A stretch of 64,000 bases of DNA from Coprococcus phoceensis (GTDB taxonomy: Bacteria; Bacillota; Clostridia; Lachnospirales; Lachnospiraceae): positions 2,083,421 through 2,147,420 of the forward strand of contig NZ_FNWC01000007.1 in the NCBI RefSeq assembly GCF_900104635.1, in the 5' to 3' direction. Of this stretch, positions 27,248 through 35,379 are shown piece by piece. The notes under the pieces were generated by a model that saw only the letters and a list, made by a program, of their open reading frames with translations, did not search any database and was not told where the DNA came from. How positions within the stretch are numbered: the first letter of the stretch is position 1; each line of letters begins with the position of its first letter. Made by a program: the position numbers and the translations under genes.

Positions 27248-27973
27248 TTAAACTTTGGCTACATATTCAAATGGCAATGGAACAATCTTTCCAGGTGTCT
27301 GGATTTCTACTAATTGTTCTAATGTTGCTTTTACAATAGCTGTCTGTTGTTCCACATTGTTAGGAGCACCAGCATTAGCACCCATAGGTACCAACGGAGC
27401 TACCGCACGTGGTGTACCAGTTTGACGTACAACTGGTGGAAGAGCTGCAATAATAATTGTAGGAATTCCAGCTTCTTCAATCGCTCTCTGCACCAATACT
27501 GCAGAGCGGTGGCAAGTACCTCAGCCAGCGGTGAGGACAACTGCATCTACGCCCTCTTCTTTGAACATCTGAGCAATAGCCGGACCAGTCTCATGTTTAA
27601 ATTTCTCCTGGTTTCCACCACCACCCATGAAACCTGCGTGTACAGGTGCACAAGCTTTGATAAATCCTTCTTTTGCTAATTCGTGAATTCTATCAATTGG
27701 GAACATACAGTTGATGTCTTTATTAACATCACCATTGTCATATCCACCATGAGAAACCATTAATTCACTTGATTTCATCTGGTCAGTAATTTTTCTCCAA
27801 GTAAAGTCACCTGCAAGGTTAAATCTCTTGTCTTCTTTGTGGTGTACACCAGCTGCTGTAGCAAGAGCAATTGTCATGTCTTTTAACTCTTTTGTTACAG
27901 GAGTCCATACCATCGGCGGAGTAATCGGAACGAAAATTTCTGATTGCATTCCTTTAACAGTTGTTAAACTCAT
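27248..27973 (-). CDS. prdB: D-proline reductase selenoprotein subunit PrdB
   Basis: The selenocysteine subunit of D-proline reductase, which with PrdA reduces D-proline to 5-aminovalerate as a Stickland electron acceptor. The frame contains an in-frame TGA at 27523-27521, which I read as selenocysteine 151. The product is 241 residues, matching the ~26-kDa PrdB subunit. The site reads LTAG-Sec-GTCHRSAV, with a cysteine three residues after Sec. Both halves are PrdB-like and a hairpin follows the TGA, so this is a selenoprotein, not a frameshifted pseudogene. The start codon is 4 bases after the stop of the small upstream gene, with an AAGGAGG site. Confidence 0.96.
27482..27508 (-). promoter_or_regulatory. 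SECIS hairpin of prdB
   Basis: Starting 13 bases after the TGA codon, CTCTGC pairs with GCAGAG around a nine-base loop containing GGT, with a further CG/CG pair closing the base after a bulge. Position and size fit a bacterial SECIS element recognised by SelB. The structure is read by eye. Confidence 0.7.
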
Positions 27974-27976
27974 TTC

Positions 27977-28264
27977 TTATACCTCCTTGTTATTCTCTTC
28001 ATTTTTGGCACGCATTTCTTCCTGGCGCCTATTGTAGACATCTAGGTTACTGACATATTTATCATTGGCTTCCGGACCAAGCTGCTCTATAAAACTCATG
28101 TTCCATGCAACTTCCTGTCCTACCACAAGCGGATAGTCCGTAATCAGCATTCTCATCGGAATCTTCAAGTATCCAAGACGACCTTTTAAGTCTATTGCAA
28201 CACAGCCGTCATGAACTTCCACAATTACGCCTTCCATCTTAATTATCTTATCGCCATATTTCAT
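27977..28264 (-). CDS. Small conserved protein between prdA and prdB
   Basis: A 95-residue soluble protein, 17 bases after prdA and 3 bases before prdB. It begins with a beta-rich stretch (KMEGVIVEVHDGCVAIDLKGRLGYLKIPMRML) and ends in a charged helix (NRRQEEMRAKNEENNKEV). I recall a small uncharacterised family (CBO2463/CBO2479-like) at the same place in other prd operons, but cannot confirm it here. Its position between the two catalytic subunits suggests an accessory or assembly role. No catalytic motif is visible. Confidence 0.75.
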   Translation of the reverse strand: MKYGDKIIKMEGVIVEVHDGCVAIDLKGRLGYLKIPMRMLITDYPLVVGQEVAWNMSFIEQLGPEANDKYVSNLDVYNRRQEEMRAKNEENNKEV

Positions 28265-28281
28265 AATTCGTCACCTAGCTT

Positions 28282-30132
28282 TTAGTCGTATTTTTCTTTT
28301 CTCTTTTCACTCATTGGTAATGACTGTTCATTAGCAACTAACTCGATTGGTTTTCCAGTTACGTTAGAGATTAATTCTACGTTTGTAGATTTTACGTTTG
28401 GATTCCATTTCTTTTCAGCTTTCTTAACTTCTGTTCCAGCCATAGCATCTTTTAACATTGCAAGAGCTCTGATAGCATCTTCATGGCAAAGTGTGTTACA
28501 TGCAAGAACTTCGTTTTCGATACCTGATTCAGATTTGTTGTTATCTACCATGTGAGTCATGTATTTGTTACCAACAACAAGTGCTCCCTGAACTGCACAG
28601 AATGACATACCAACTACAGGAACGCCTCTCATACCGATTTGTTCATGGTGGCTTGCAAAGTCAATGTGGTTGTTTCCGAAACCTTCTGTTGTAACGAAAG
28701 CTCCATCTACGTCTAATGCTTCTACCATCATACCAACACGTTTTGATACATAGAATTTTTCTGCATTGATCTGAGGAGAACCAACAAAGATAACTCCACA
28801 AAGGTCAACTTCTTCATCATGAAGTACTTCAAGAACAAGTGGCTCTCTCCAGTAATGTCTTGACATTTCTTTAGAAGCTGGTCCGATACATGTTAATGCA
28901 TGGATACATCCGTCTAATACTTCCAATGGAGATACCATAACCGGAACGTTTCCTAAGTCAACGTTTGGTTTTCCGCCAAGAATACCAACTGGCTCAACCG
29001 GCAGGATTAAGTTGTCGTGCATAGCACCTTGTCCCATGATTTCTTTTACGATAACAACTTTTTTCTTTCCTGGTCTTCTTACTTGCTGGAATTCTTCTGT
29101 ATCTACGATAAGAGATTCATCAAGTTTCTTCAATGCTTCTCTGATTTCCTGAGTGATCACATCTGTTGCTGTATGAGCAGCTAACGGACCTGGTCTTTCC
29201 ATGTTTGTTCCTTCTTTGATAACCACTTCAGTTTTAATGAAGATTTCACCTTTTTCAGGTGCACCCGGACGTCCCCACATAATGTTTTCGTCTAAGTATC
29301 CTTCTGAAGAACCAAACTCACCAATCTGAACACCATTTGCATCTGTACCTGTTACCATCATAACAACGCCGTCAAGCACTCTTGTAGCACCTGAACCGAT
29401 TTCATCATCGCCGTCTTTTGTAGCGATTGGCTGAACATCCATGATTGTTTCTGAATATGTGTGGTACTGTTCTGGTGTAATAATATCAATCTTTAAGCTG
29501 TTAACAAGTTCCTGTGAAGCTACTGCTTCTTCTTCAATTCCTTCACGGATGTAAAGAGTTGTTCCCTCGATCTTTGTCTCTGGTCCTCTCTTAACTTCTG
29601 TGATGTTGAAGTGTTTTCTTGTAAGTGTTCTAACAACTTTTACTTCTTCATTGTTTGCTGCTGCCGGAGCTGCTTCAACTGCTGCTACAGCTTCTGCTGG
29701 TACTTCTACTGCCTGAGCTGCACCTGTACCGATTCCCATTGGTAACTCGATATCGATATCTTTACCTTCTCCAATATGAATCTTTAATGTTCCACCTGAT
29801 ACTGTTGTTGTAGCTGTTGCTGGAACTGCTGCTACTGGAGCTGCTGTTTCTTCCACAACTTCCTCTGCTGGTGCTGCCTCTACCTGCACAGCATCGATAA
29901 CATCAGCTGTAACCGGTGTAAGAGAATCACAAGTTTTTGTAAGTTTTGCACCTAAGATCTGTTCGATAGTTAAGCAACCATCTAAATTTAATAGCCCTGA
30001 ATCCACCAAATCATCAAAAATTGTTGGATCTTCTAAGTTTTCTGGGCCAATTGTAATACCTGCTTCTGCTCTACAGCATAATACTGCAGGATCCTTTGCA
30101 TGTTCTTTACATGTTTCGGCTGTAATTGACAT
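28282..30132 (-). CDS. prdA: D-proline reductase proprotein PrdA
   Basis: A 616-residue precursor of the pyruvoyl-containing subunit. The N terminus (ETCKEHAKDPAVLCCRAEAG) carries three cysteines, followed by an Ala/Val/Glu-rich linker (about 85-160), the central domain (165-411) and the C-terminal fragment. By the known chemistry of the family, cleavage at a Thr-Cys pair makes the pyruvoyl group; here the pair is T414-C415 in HALTCIGPASKE. That gives fragments of 414 and 202 residues, in line with the ~45- and ~23-kDa subunits of the enzyme. An AAGGAGG site precedes the ATG. It is the first gene of prdA, small gene, prdB, and lies 149 bases after prdC. Confidence 0.96.
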   Translation of the reverse strand: MSITAETCKEHAKDPAVLCCRAEAGITIGPENLEDPTIFDDLVDSGLLNLDGCLTIEQILGAKLTKTCDSLTPVTADVIDAVQVEAAPAEEVVEETAAPVAAVPATATTTVSGGTLKIHIGEGKDIDIELPMGIGTGAAQAVEVPAEAVAAVEAAPAAANNEEVKVVRTLTRKHFNITEVKRGPETKIEGTTLYIREGIEEEAVASQELVNSLKIDIITPEQYHTYSETIMDVQPIATKDGDDEIGSGATRVLDGVVMMVTGTDANGVQIGEFGSSEGYLDENIMWGRPGAPEKGEIFIKTEVVIKEGTNMERPGPLAAHTATDVITQEIREALKKLDESLIVDTEEFQQVRRPGKKKVVIVKEIMGQGAMHDNLILPVEPVGILGGKPNVDLGNVPVMVSPLEVLDGCIHALTCIGPASKEMSRHYWREPLVLEVLHDEEVDLCGVIFVGSPQINAEKFYVSKRVGMMVEALDVDGAFVTTEGFGNNHIDFASHHEQIGMRGVPVVGMSFCAVQGALVVGNKYMTHMVDNNKSESGIENEVLACNTLCHEDAIRALAMLKDAMAGTEVKKAEKKWNPNVKSTNVELISNVTGKPIELVANEQSLPMSEKRKEKYD

Positions 30133-30229
30133 AATTTCTTACCTCCTTATTTTGTTTGTCCTCGGGTTTCCCCAGTGTATATATCCCAATCACTCTTCCG
30201 TCTCCGCAAAGATGATTCATCTAAGTTCT

Positions 30230-30248
30230 GGAAAATCGGGGGTTTTCC
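30230..30248 (-). other. Hairpin between prdC and prdA
   Basis: A 6-bp stem (GGAAAA with TTTTCC) encloses a seven-base C/G-rich loop in the 149-base gap between prdC and prdA. No T-run follows, so it is more likely a processing or stability element than a terminator. I see no clear promoter in this gap. Confidence 0.35.
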
Positions 30249-30281
30249 ACGTGATTCGGCTGGTGATAGTTATACCGTTAT

Positions 30282-31598
30282 CTAAATATCTTGTTCTACT
30301 TTTTTAGACACTCTTAAGTATCTGTAAAGCGGATGTCCAATTGTTCTCATCACGTGATCTGTCTGATGGAATACTTTCAAGCCCATCTTCGGCGCAGATC
30401 CCATAACTGTATTGGAACAGTCAGAGCAGTTACCAATTACTATATATTCACATTTATCTTTCTTAAACTGCATGCTGTTTTTAACTTGTCCAGGACAATT
30501 TCCCGGTCTTTCACATTTCAAAGCGCCGTTCTTCATCTCTGCCGCCTGTTTGCATCTTGCCACAGAAACAACTTTTGCATTCATCTTTTCTGCAATATCA
30601 CGCATACGCGCTTCGTCTCCACCGCACGCACAGACAAGAAGTCCGATTGTTGCTCCGTGAAGATCAGGGAATTCCATTGTCACGATAATTCCACCTGTTG
30701 TCTTTGTAATCGGCGCATCAAATGTAGTTGCTTTTCCTGTAAACGGTCCGCCCATGATGATCTCACCATATACTCCATCAATACCGCCGGCTCTTTCAAT
30801 AAGCTCTTCCACAGATGTTCCTACCGGAACGTCCATAAATACATGTGGCTGATTTCCACCGTTAAGCTTACCGATTACTGTAAGATTCTTACTGAAGCAA
30901 GGCTTTCTTTCATCAATTGCTTCTGCAACTCTTGCGAGTGTTTCCACATTGATAACGATAGATTTTGCTGCTGAAGGAAGCTGTGTCGGATCAAGTTCGA
31001 TTCCAAGACACTCTCTTACAACTGCTCTTTCTTCGCCCATCGGATAAATGTCCGGCAGTAAATGAATAGAAATTGCAGGTTCATCCTTCAAAGCTTCTTT
31101 CAATGTCTGAACTGCTTTTGTATTTTTCTTTTTAATTGCAAAAATTGCTTTCGCAGCATTCGAAATCTCCATACTGTATTTCACACCGCGGATTACTTTG
31201 TCACATTCTTCTTCAATCTGCTGAATGTTGTGACGAAGTCCCGGTTCACACTCTGCTGCATTAATCAAAATATATCCACCTTCAAGGTCTGTGCCAAGTT
31301 TTACTCCTGTTGGGAATCCGGCACCACCCATACCAACTACTCCGGCAGCTTTCACCATATCAAGCTTGCTTCCTTCTTCAATTGGTACGAATTCATCTTT
31401 CTGTTCCTCGTCCGGTTTAATAATGATTCTGTCTTCCGTCACTTCAACAACTTCACCGTATGCACTGGAAAAAATATTAGCGCCAAGCCCTGTTGGTGTT
31501 GCAATCAGAGTTCCTTTTTCCACTCTGTCGCCGGCTTTTACAATCGCTTCACAAGGTGCACCTACATGTTGTCTTAGTAGAATCTGTAAATTTCCCAT
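30282..31598 (-). CDS. prdC: PrdC, electron-transfer protein of D-proline reductase
   Basis: A 438-residue RnfC-like protein. It opens with a biotin-like/barrel-sandwich motif (RQHVGAPCEAIVKAGDRVEKG), then the flavin/NADH-binding region typical of RnfC and NuoF relatives (GVVGMGGAGFPTGVKL, INAAECEPG). The C terminus is cysteine-rich (CACGGDEARMRD, CKQAAEMKNGALKCERPGNCPG, GNCSDCSN) and could bind Fe-S clusters or exchange electrons with the selenoprotein. PrdC is thought to pass electrons from NADH to the reductase. All redox positions here are encoded as Cys; I find no in-frame TGA. The tRNA-Sec gene lies upstream. Confidence 0.93.
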   Translation of the reverse strand: MGNLQILLRQHVGAPCEAIVKAGDRVEKGTLIATPTGLGANIFSSAYGEVVEVTEDRIIIKPDEEQKDEFVPIEEGSKLDMVKAAGVVGMGGAGFPTGVKLGTDLEGGYILINAAECEPGLRHNIQQIEEECDKVIRGVKYSMEISNAAKAIFAIKKKNTKAVQTLKEALKDEPAISIHLLPDIYPMGEERAVVRECLGIELDPTQLPSAAKSIVINVETLARVAEAIDERKPCFSKNLTVIGKLNGGNQPHVFMDVPVGTSVEELIERAGGIDGVYGEIIMGGPFTGKATTFDAPITKTTGGIIVTMEFPDLHGATIGLLVCACGGDEARMRDIAEKMNAKVVSVARCKQAAEMKNGALKCERPGNCPGQVKNSMQFKKDKCEYIVIGNCSDCSNTVMGSAPKMGLKVFHQTDHVMRTIGHPLYRYLRVSKKVEQDI

Positions 31599-31730
31599 GA
31601 CAATCTTCTCCTTTATATTTTATTTTTATATAAGTAAAAGCCGAGTACCCTCTGCTCACTTATTTATTGTTATAGGTTTTTTCTATATATCAGACCTCTT
31701 TTTCTGTTGGTCTTTTTTTTAACACTTTTT

Positions 31731-31828
31731 TGGCGGAGGCATGTGGGAATCGAACCCACCCGGGACGCTCTTAACGCCCCACACTGGTTTTGAAGACCAG
31801 GAGGCACACCAGTCACCCAACTACCCCC
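31731..31828 (-). tRNA. selC: tRNA-Sec (TCA anticodon)
   Basis: A 98-base gene with encoded CCA end. The anticodon stem CTGGT/ACCAG encloses CTTCAAA, giving anticodon UCA, which reads UGA. It has the long variable arm of tRNA-Sec (GGGGCG paired with CGTCCC), a five-base-pair T stem (GTGGG/CCCAC) with loop TTCGATT, and an extended acceptor stem whose eighth pair would be G-A. It lies between prdC and proline racemase and reads in the same direction as prdC. Confidence 0.96.
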
Positions 31829-31925
31829 ATATCATATTTCGTTGCTCACTAACTTTATCACAATTTTCCGCAGTTTTCAACACTTTTTAGACATTTTTTA
31901 TTAAATTTATTTTAGCAAAATTTCA

Positions 31926-31954
31926 TTGACTTTTCAAGCCTTTTGGGACATAAT
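31926..31954 (+). promoter_or_regulatory. Promoter and long leader of the proline racemase gene
   Basis: TTGACT and CATAAT are 17 bases apart. The start codon is at 32214, so the transcript would have a leader of about 250 bases. The leader (31960-32213) contains a short hairpin (GGCA/TGCC near 32062) and a 20-codon frame at 32037-32099 with no good ribosome site. The remainder of the 385-base gap upstream of tRNA-Sec is AT-rich with no gene that I can see. Confidence 0.65.
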
Positions 31955-32213
31955 AGTGTATATAAACTGAACTAGATACTAGAATATAGTCTAATCGTTA
32001 GTTTTTTATCATTTCTTACCTTATTTTAGAGATGTTATGATTCAAAAAATCCGATCAGGCACTCTTTGCCAGATGACAATTTATAGTTATTTTCTATAAT
32101 TGAATGTAAGCACAGTCACAGACTGCTCAATCGGAGACCAATTAGAGATATGACTAGTATGTGTATTCAGAGCAAGCATTAAACAAAAATAAAAAGAAAG
32201 AAGGTTGTATATT

Positions 32214-33248
32214 ATGAAATTACAAGCCAACGTAGATTTTGATCGTTTTGAAGCACAACTTCAAGTAGTAGACGCTCATACTGTGGGAGAATTTTGTAGA
32301 GTCGTAATCGGCGGCTTCCCGGAACCTGAAGGAAACACAATGATCGAAAAGAAAAAATGGATGGAACACAACTACGATCACGTTCGTACAGCATTGATGT
32401 TCGAGCCAAGAGGACATCATGATATGTTCGGTGCTTTCCTTTGCGAGCCAGTGAACAAAGAAGCAGACTTCGGTGTAATGTTCATGGATACAGGCGGATA
32501 CTTAAACATGTGCGGACACTGTACAATCGGTGCTGTCACTGTAGCCATCGAAGCTGGTTTAGTAGAATCTCACGAAGGAGAGAACTCTGTTGTATTGGAT
32601 GCTCCTGCAGGACTTATCCGCACAACAGCAATCGTAAAAGACGGTAAGGTAGAAAATGTCACATTAACAAACGTTCCTGCATTTGTTTACAAAGAAAACC
32701 TTTCTGTTACAGTTGACGGACAGGAAATTCCATTTACAATTTCTTTCGGTGGAAGCTTCTTTGCATTAGTCGACACAACAAAATTAAACATCGGAGAGAT
32801 CAATCCAAAGACAGTTCCTGAGTACACCAAATTAGGAATGAAGATGATGGAAATCATTAACAAAGAGATTCCGGTAAAACATCCATTGCTTGACATTGAT
32901 ACAGTTGATCTTGTAGAATTCTACGGACCAACTCCAAATCCTGACAAAGCAACTATGAGAAACGTTGTTGTATTCGGAGATGCTATGGCTGACCGTTCTC
33001 CATGCGGAACAGGTACAAGTGCAAAACTTGCTACACTTCATCACTGGGGAGAGATCAAAGTAGGCGAAGAATTTATCTACGAAAGCTTTATCGGAACAAC
33101 TTTCAAAGGTGTGATCAAAGAGACTACAAAAGTTGCAGATTTTGATGCTGTCATCCCAATGATTACAGGAAGCTGCTACTTGACAGGTGTTGGAACATAT
33201 CTCATTGACGGAACAGACCCATTGAAATATGGTTTTCAGGTAGGCTAG
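32214..33248 (+). CDS. prdF: Proline racemase
   Basis: A 344-residue cytosolic racemase that makes D-proline from L-proline to feed D-proline reductase. Both catalytic cysteines are seen: MCGHCTIG (about residue 97) and DRSPCGTGTSAKLA (about residue 265). The Cys/Cys pair and the DMFGAFLCEP segment fit proline racemase. The gene is divergent from prdC, with tRNA-Sec between. The start is the ATG preceded weakly by AGAAGG; a TTG 9 bases upstream is a poor alternative. A strong terminator follows. Confidence 0.95.
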   Translation: MKLQANVDFDRFEAQLQVVDAHTVGEFCRVVIGGFPEPEGNTMIEKKKWMEHNYDHVRTALMFEPRGHHDMFGAFLCEPVNKEADFGVMFMDTGGYLNMCGHCTIGAVTVAIEAGLVESHEGENSVVLDAPAGLIRTTAIVKDGKVENVTLTNVPAFVYKENLSVTVDGQEIPFTISFGGSFFALVDTTKLNIGEINPKTVPEYTKLGMKMMEIINKEIPVKHPLLDIDTVDLVEFYGPTPNPDKATMRNVVVFGDAMADRSPCGTGTSAKLATLHHWGEIKVGEEFIYESFIGTTFKGVIKETTKVADFDAVIPMITGSCYLTGVGTYLIDGTDPLKYGFQVG

Positions 33249-33292
33249 TCTAGACAGCACAAAATAATTCTGTTATAATTTATAAGAATGAT

Positions 33293-33319
33293 AAAAGCGG
33301 ATTATCTCAATCCGCTTTT
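33293..33319 (+). terminator. Terminator after proline racemase
   Basis: An 11-bp stem (AAAAGCGGATT with AATCCGCTTTT) with a five-base loop is followed by ATTTTG. It separates prdF from the TetR gene. Confidence 0.85.
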
Positions 33320-33369
33320 ATTTTGTCATTTTGAAACAATATTAATTTTTAAGAAGGAAGTGAAATTAC

Positions 33370-33966
33370 ATGCCAAGAAAACGCCAATCTACAAAAAGCC
33401 GCATCGTCAAAGCCGCATGGAATCTATTTTACAAAAACGGATACGATGCCACTACTGTAGATGACATCATTGCTGCATCCAAGACTTCAAAGGGAACTTT
33501 CTATCACTATTTCAAAGGAAAAGATGCTCTTTTAAGTTCTTTGTCTAATCTATTTGATTCTAAATATGAAGAATTAGCCGGAGTAATAGACCCCAATCTT
33601 CCCTCTTATGATAAACTGATGTTTTTAAATCAAGAATTATTTTATATGATAGAGACGAGTGTAGATATCCATTTGTTGGCATCACTCTACTCCTCGCAGC
33701 TGGTCACCAAAGACAAAAAATCGCTGCTCGATAAAAAACGATTCTATTACACATGGATTACAGAGATTATAGAAGATGGGATTCAAAAAGGAGAGTTTGC
33801 CTCTACAAGCACTACAAGCGAACTGGTAAAGATTTACGCTATGTTTGAGCGGGCATTGATTTATGACTGGGTTCTTTGCAAAGGAAAGTATTCACTGTCC
33901 GAATACAGCCAGAAACTGCTCCAGCCAGTTTTAGAACGCTTTAAAATCGGGTTTGAACAAGAATAG
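33370..33966 (+). CDS. TetR/AcrR family regulator
   Basis: A 198-residue DNA-binding protein. The N-terminal helix-turn-helix is clear (RIVKAAWNLFYKNGYDATTVDDIIAASKTSKGTFYHYF, positions 12-50). The C-terminal ligand domain is not recognisable beyond the fold class. It sits 121 bases downstream of proline racemase and runs the same way, so it may sense a compound of this locus. It has its own AAGAAGGAAGTG-like ribosome site. No operator palindrome was found by eye. Its target is unknown. Confidence 0.9.
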   Translation: MPRKRQSTKSRIVKAAWNLFYKNGYDATTVDDIIAASKTSKGTFYHYFKGKDALLSSLSNLFDSKYEELAGVIDPNLPSYDKLMFLNQELFYMIETSVDIHLLASLYSSQLVTKDKKSLLDKKRFYYTWITEIIEDGIQKGEFASTSTTSELVKIYAMFERALIYDWVLCKGKYSLSEYSQKLLQPVLERFKIGFEQE

Positions 33967-33990
33967 ATTGTGCACAAGCACAATCTATTC
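33961..33990. terminator. Shared bidirectional terminator
   Basis: A 13-bp stem (33961-33973 paired with 33978-33990, loop ACAA) overlaps the TetR stop codon and ends 7 bases before the DUF3343 stop. T-rich DNA follows on the plus side. It serves the convergent TetR gene and selenium operon. Confidence 0.8.
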
Positions 33991-33996
33991 TTTCTT

Positions 33997-34233
33997 TTAC
34001 ACCATACATTCGTGTATCTCTTCTTCTTCAATTCCAACTCTTTTCATTATCTCCTGCACCTTTTCGCGCTCTTTTAGATCCGCGCACCAGGAAAGTCCGC
34101 ACCCAGCTGAGATTTCCCGCGGAACCGGAATCAATCTTCCCGGAACCTGATGCTCTTTACAGCATTTTTCCATCGCCATCGCATCTGCGGTTGTATGAAA
34201 TGTCACGATTAATTTTAACTCTTTTTTTCTCAT
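33997..34233 (-). CDS. DUF3343 protein, last gene of the selenium operon
   Basis: A 78-residue soluble protein with the DUF3343 pattern: an N-terminal beta-strand (KLIVTFHTTADAMAMEKCCKE), PGRLIPVPREISAGCGLSWCAD with two cysteines, and an acidic helical end. This family is repeatedly found next to selenium-metabolism genes, and a role as a selenium or sulfur carrier has been suggested. It begins 4 bases after the cysteine desulfurase stop. Function is inferred from position only. Confidence 0.85.
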   Translation of the reverse strand: MRKKELKLIVTFHTTADAMAMEKCCKEHQVPGRLIPVPREISAGCGLSWCADLKEREKVQEIMKRVGIEEEEIHECMV

Positions 34234-34237
34234 AAAT

Positions 34238-35377
34238 CTATTCTTCCTCTGCCAATTCTTCTATCGCCCTGATTGCAGTTTCCACTTCTTCCTCTGTATT
34301 ATAATGGGAAAAACTGAATCTGACTGCACCTTGTTCTACCGTTCCTAACGCCTCATGCATCAGTGGCGCACAATGCGCCCCAGGTCTTGTGCTGATTCCA
34401 TACGTCACAAGCAGTTCGTCACTCACTTCCGAAGAATCATATTCTCCAATATTCAGCGTCACAATCGGACAACGATTTTCTGTATCAAAATCACCGTACA
34501 CCTTCACTCCAGGAATATTTTTCACGCCACGATAAAACTTCCACATATGTTCCAGTTCCCGCTTACGAATCTTTTCAATCCCTTCTGTTTTCAGATAAGA
34601 AAGTGATGCATGCAGACCTGCAATTCCATGTCCGTTCAACGTTCCTGCTTCCAACGCTGTCGGCATCTCAGCCGGATGCTTTTTATTATACGTCTGCACA
34701 CCGCTTCCGCCGGTTTTCAAAGGTCGTACTTTCACGCCTTCTCTTACATACATCCCTCCGGTTCCCTGCGGTCCAAGAAGACTTTTATGCCCGGTAAAGC
34801 ACAAGATATCAATATGCATCTCCTGCACATCGATCGGGTATACTCCCGCTGTCTGAGAAGCGTCCACAACAAAAAGAAGCCCATGCTTTTTCGCAATCTC
34901 TCCGACTCTCTTGATATCTATCATATTTCCTGTAAGATTCGATCCATGTGTACAGATAATAGCTTTCGTGTTCTGACGGATCTCGTGTTCTATCTCTTCA
35001 TAAGAAATATTTCCTTTACGGTCGCTTTTCACAATGCTCAATTCGACTCCACGCTCTTCCATCTCATACAACGGACGCAAGACGGAATTATGTTCCAGCA
35101 TTGTCGTGATCGCATGATCCTTCGGATTCAAAATCCCTTTGATCGCAATATTGAGTGATTCTGTAGAATTACTTGTAAACACAATCTGTTTTGGATTTTC
35201 CGCGTCAAAGAAATCTGCGAGTAATTCTCTTGTATCATAGATTACTCTCGCAGCGCTCAAAGACGCTTCATTCGCACCTCTCCCTGCATTCCCCATTGAA
35301 TTCATTGCATGCATGACTGCCTCAGCAACTTCTTTTGGTTTTCGCATTGTCGTTGCGGCGTTATCCATATAGATCAT
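34238..35377 (-). CDS. Cysteine desulfurase / selenocysteine lyase family enzyme
   Basis: A 379-residue PLP enzyme of aminotransferase class V. It shows the start MIYMDNAATT, the PLP lysine in TGHKSLLGPQGTGG (about residue 200), and the persulfide/selenide cysteine in TRPGAHCAPLMHEALG (about residue 335). It lies in a selenium operon downstream of a LysR gene, so it probably mobilises selenium from selenocysteine or sulfur/selenium for SelD; plain cysteine desulfurase activity cannot be excluded. The chosen ATG (35377) is 7 bases after a GGGGG site formed by the LysR stop region; earlier ATGs at 35404 and 35383 are less well placed. Confidence 0.87.
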   Translation of the reverse strand: MIYMDNAATTMRKPKEVAEAVMHAMNSMGNAGRGANEASLSAARVIYDTRELLADFFDAENPKQIVFTSNSTESLNIAIKGILNPKDHAITTMLEHNSVLRPLYEMEERGVELSIVKSDRKGNISYEEIEHEIRQNTKAIICTHGSNLTGNMIDIKRVGEIAKKHGLLFVVDASQTAGVYPIDVQEMHIDILCFTGHKSLLGPQGTGGMYVREGVKVRPLKTGGSGVQTYNKKHPAEMPTALEAGTLNGHGIAGLHASLSYLKTEGIEKIRKRELEHMWKFYRGVKNIPGVKVYGDFDTENRCPIVTLNIGEYDSSEVSDELLVTYGISTRPGAHCAPLMHEALGTVEQGAVRFSFSHYNTEEEVETAIRAIEELAEEE

Positions 35378-35379
35378 TC

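Noticed and set aside
27497..27525. prdB as a pseudogene broken by a stop codon
   Set aside because: The stop is TGA at the known selenocysteine position, a SECIS-like hairpin follows, and tRNA-Sec with selA, selB and selD are all present nearby.
30133..30281. A sigma-54 (-24/-12) promoter before prdA
   Set aside because: I looked for GG and GC doublets with 10-base spacing in a suitable context and found no convincing match.
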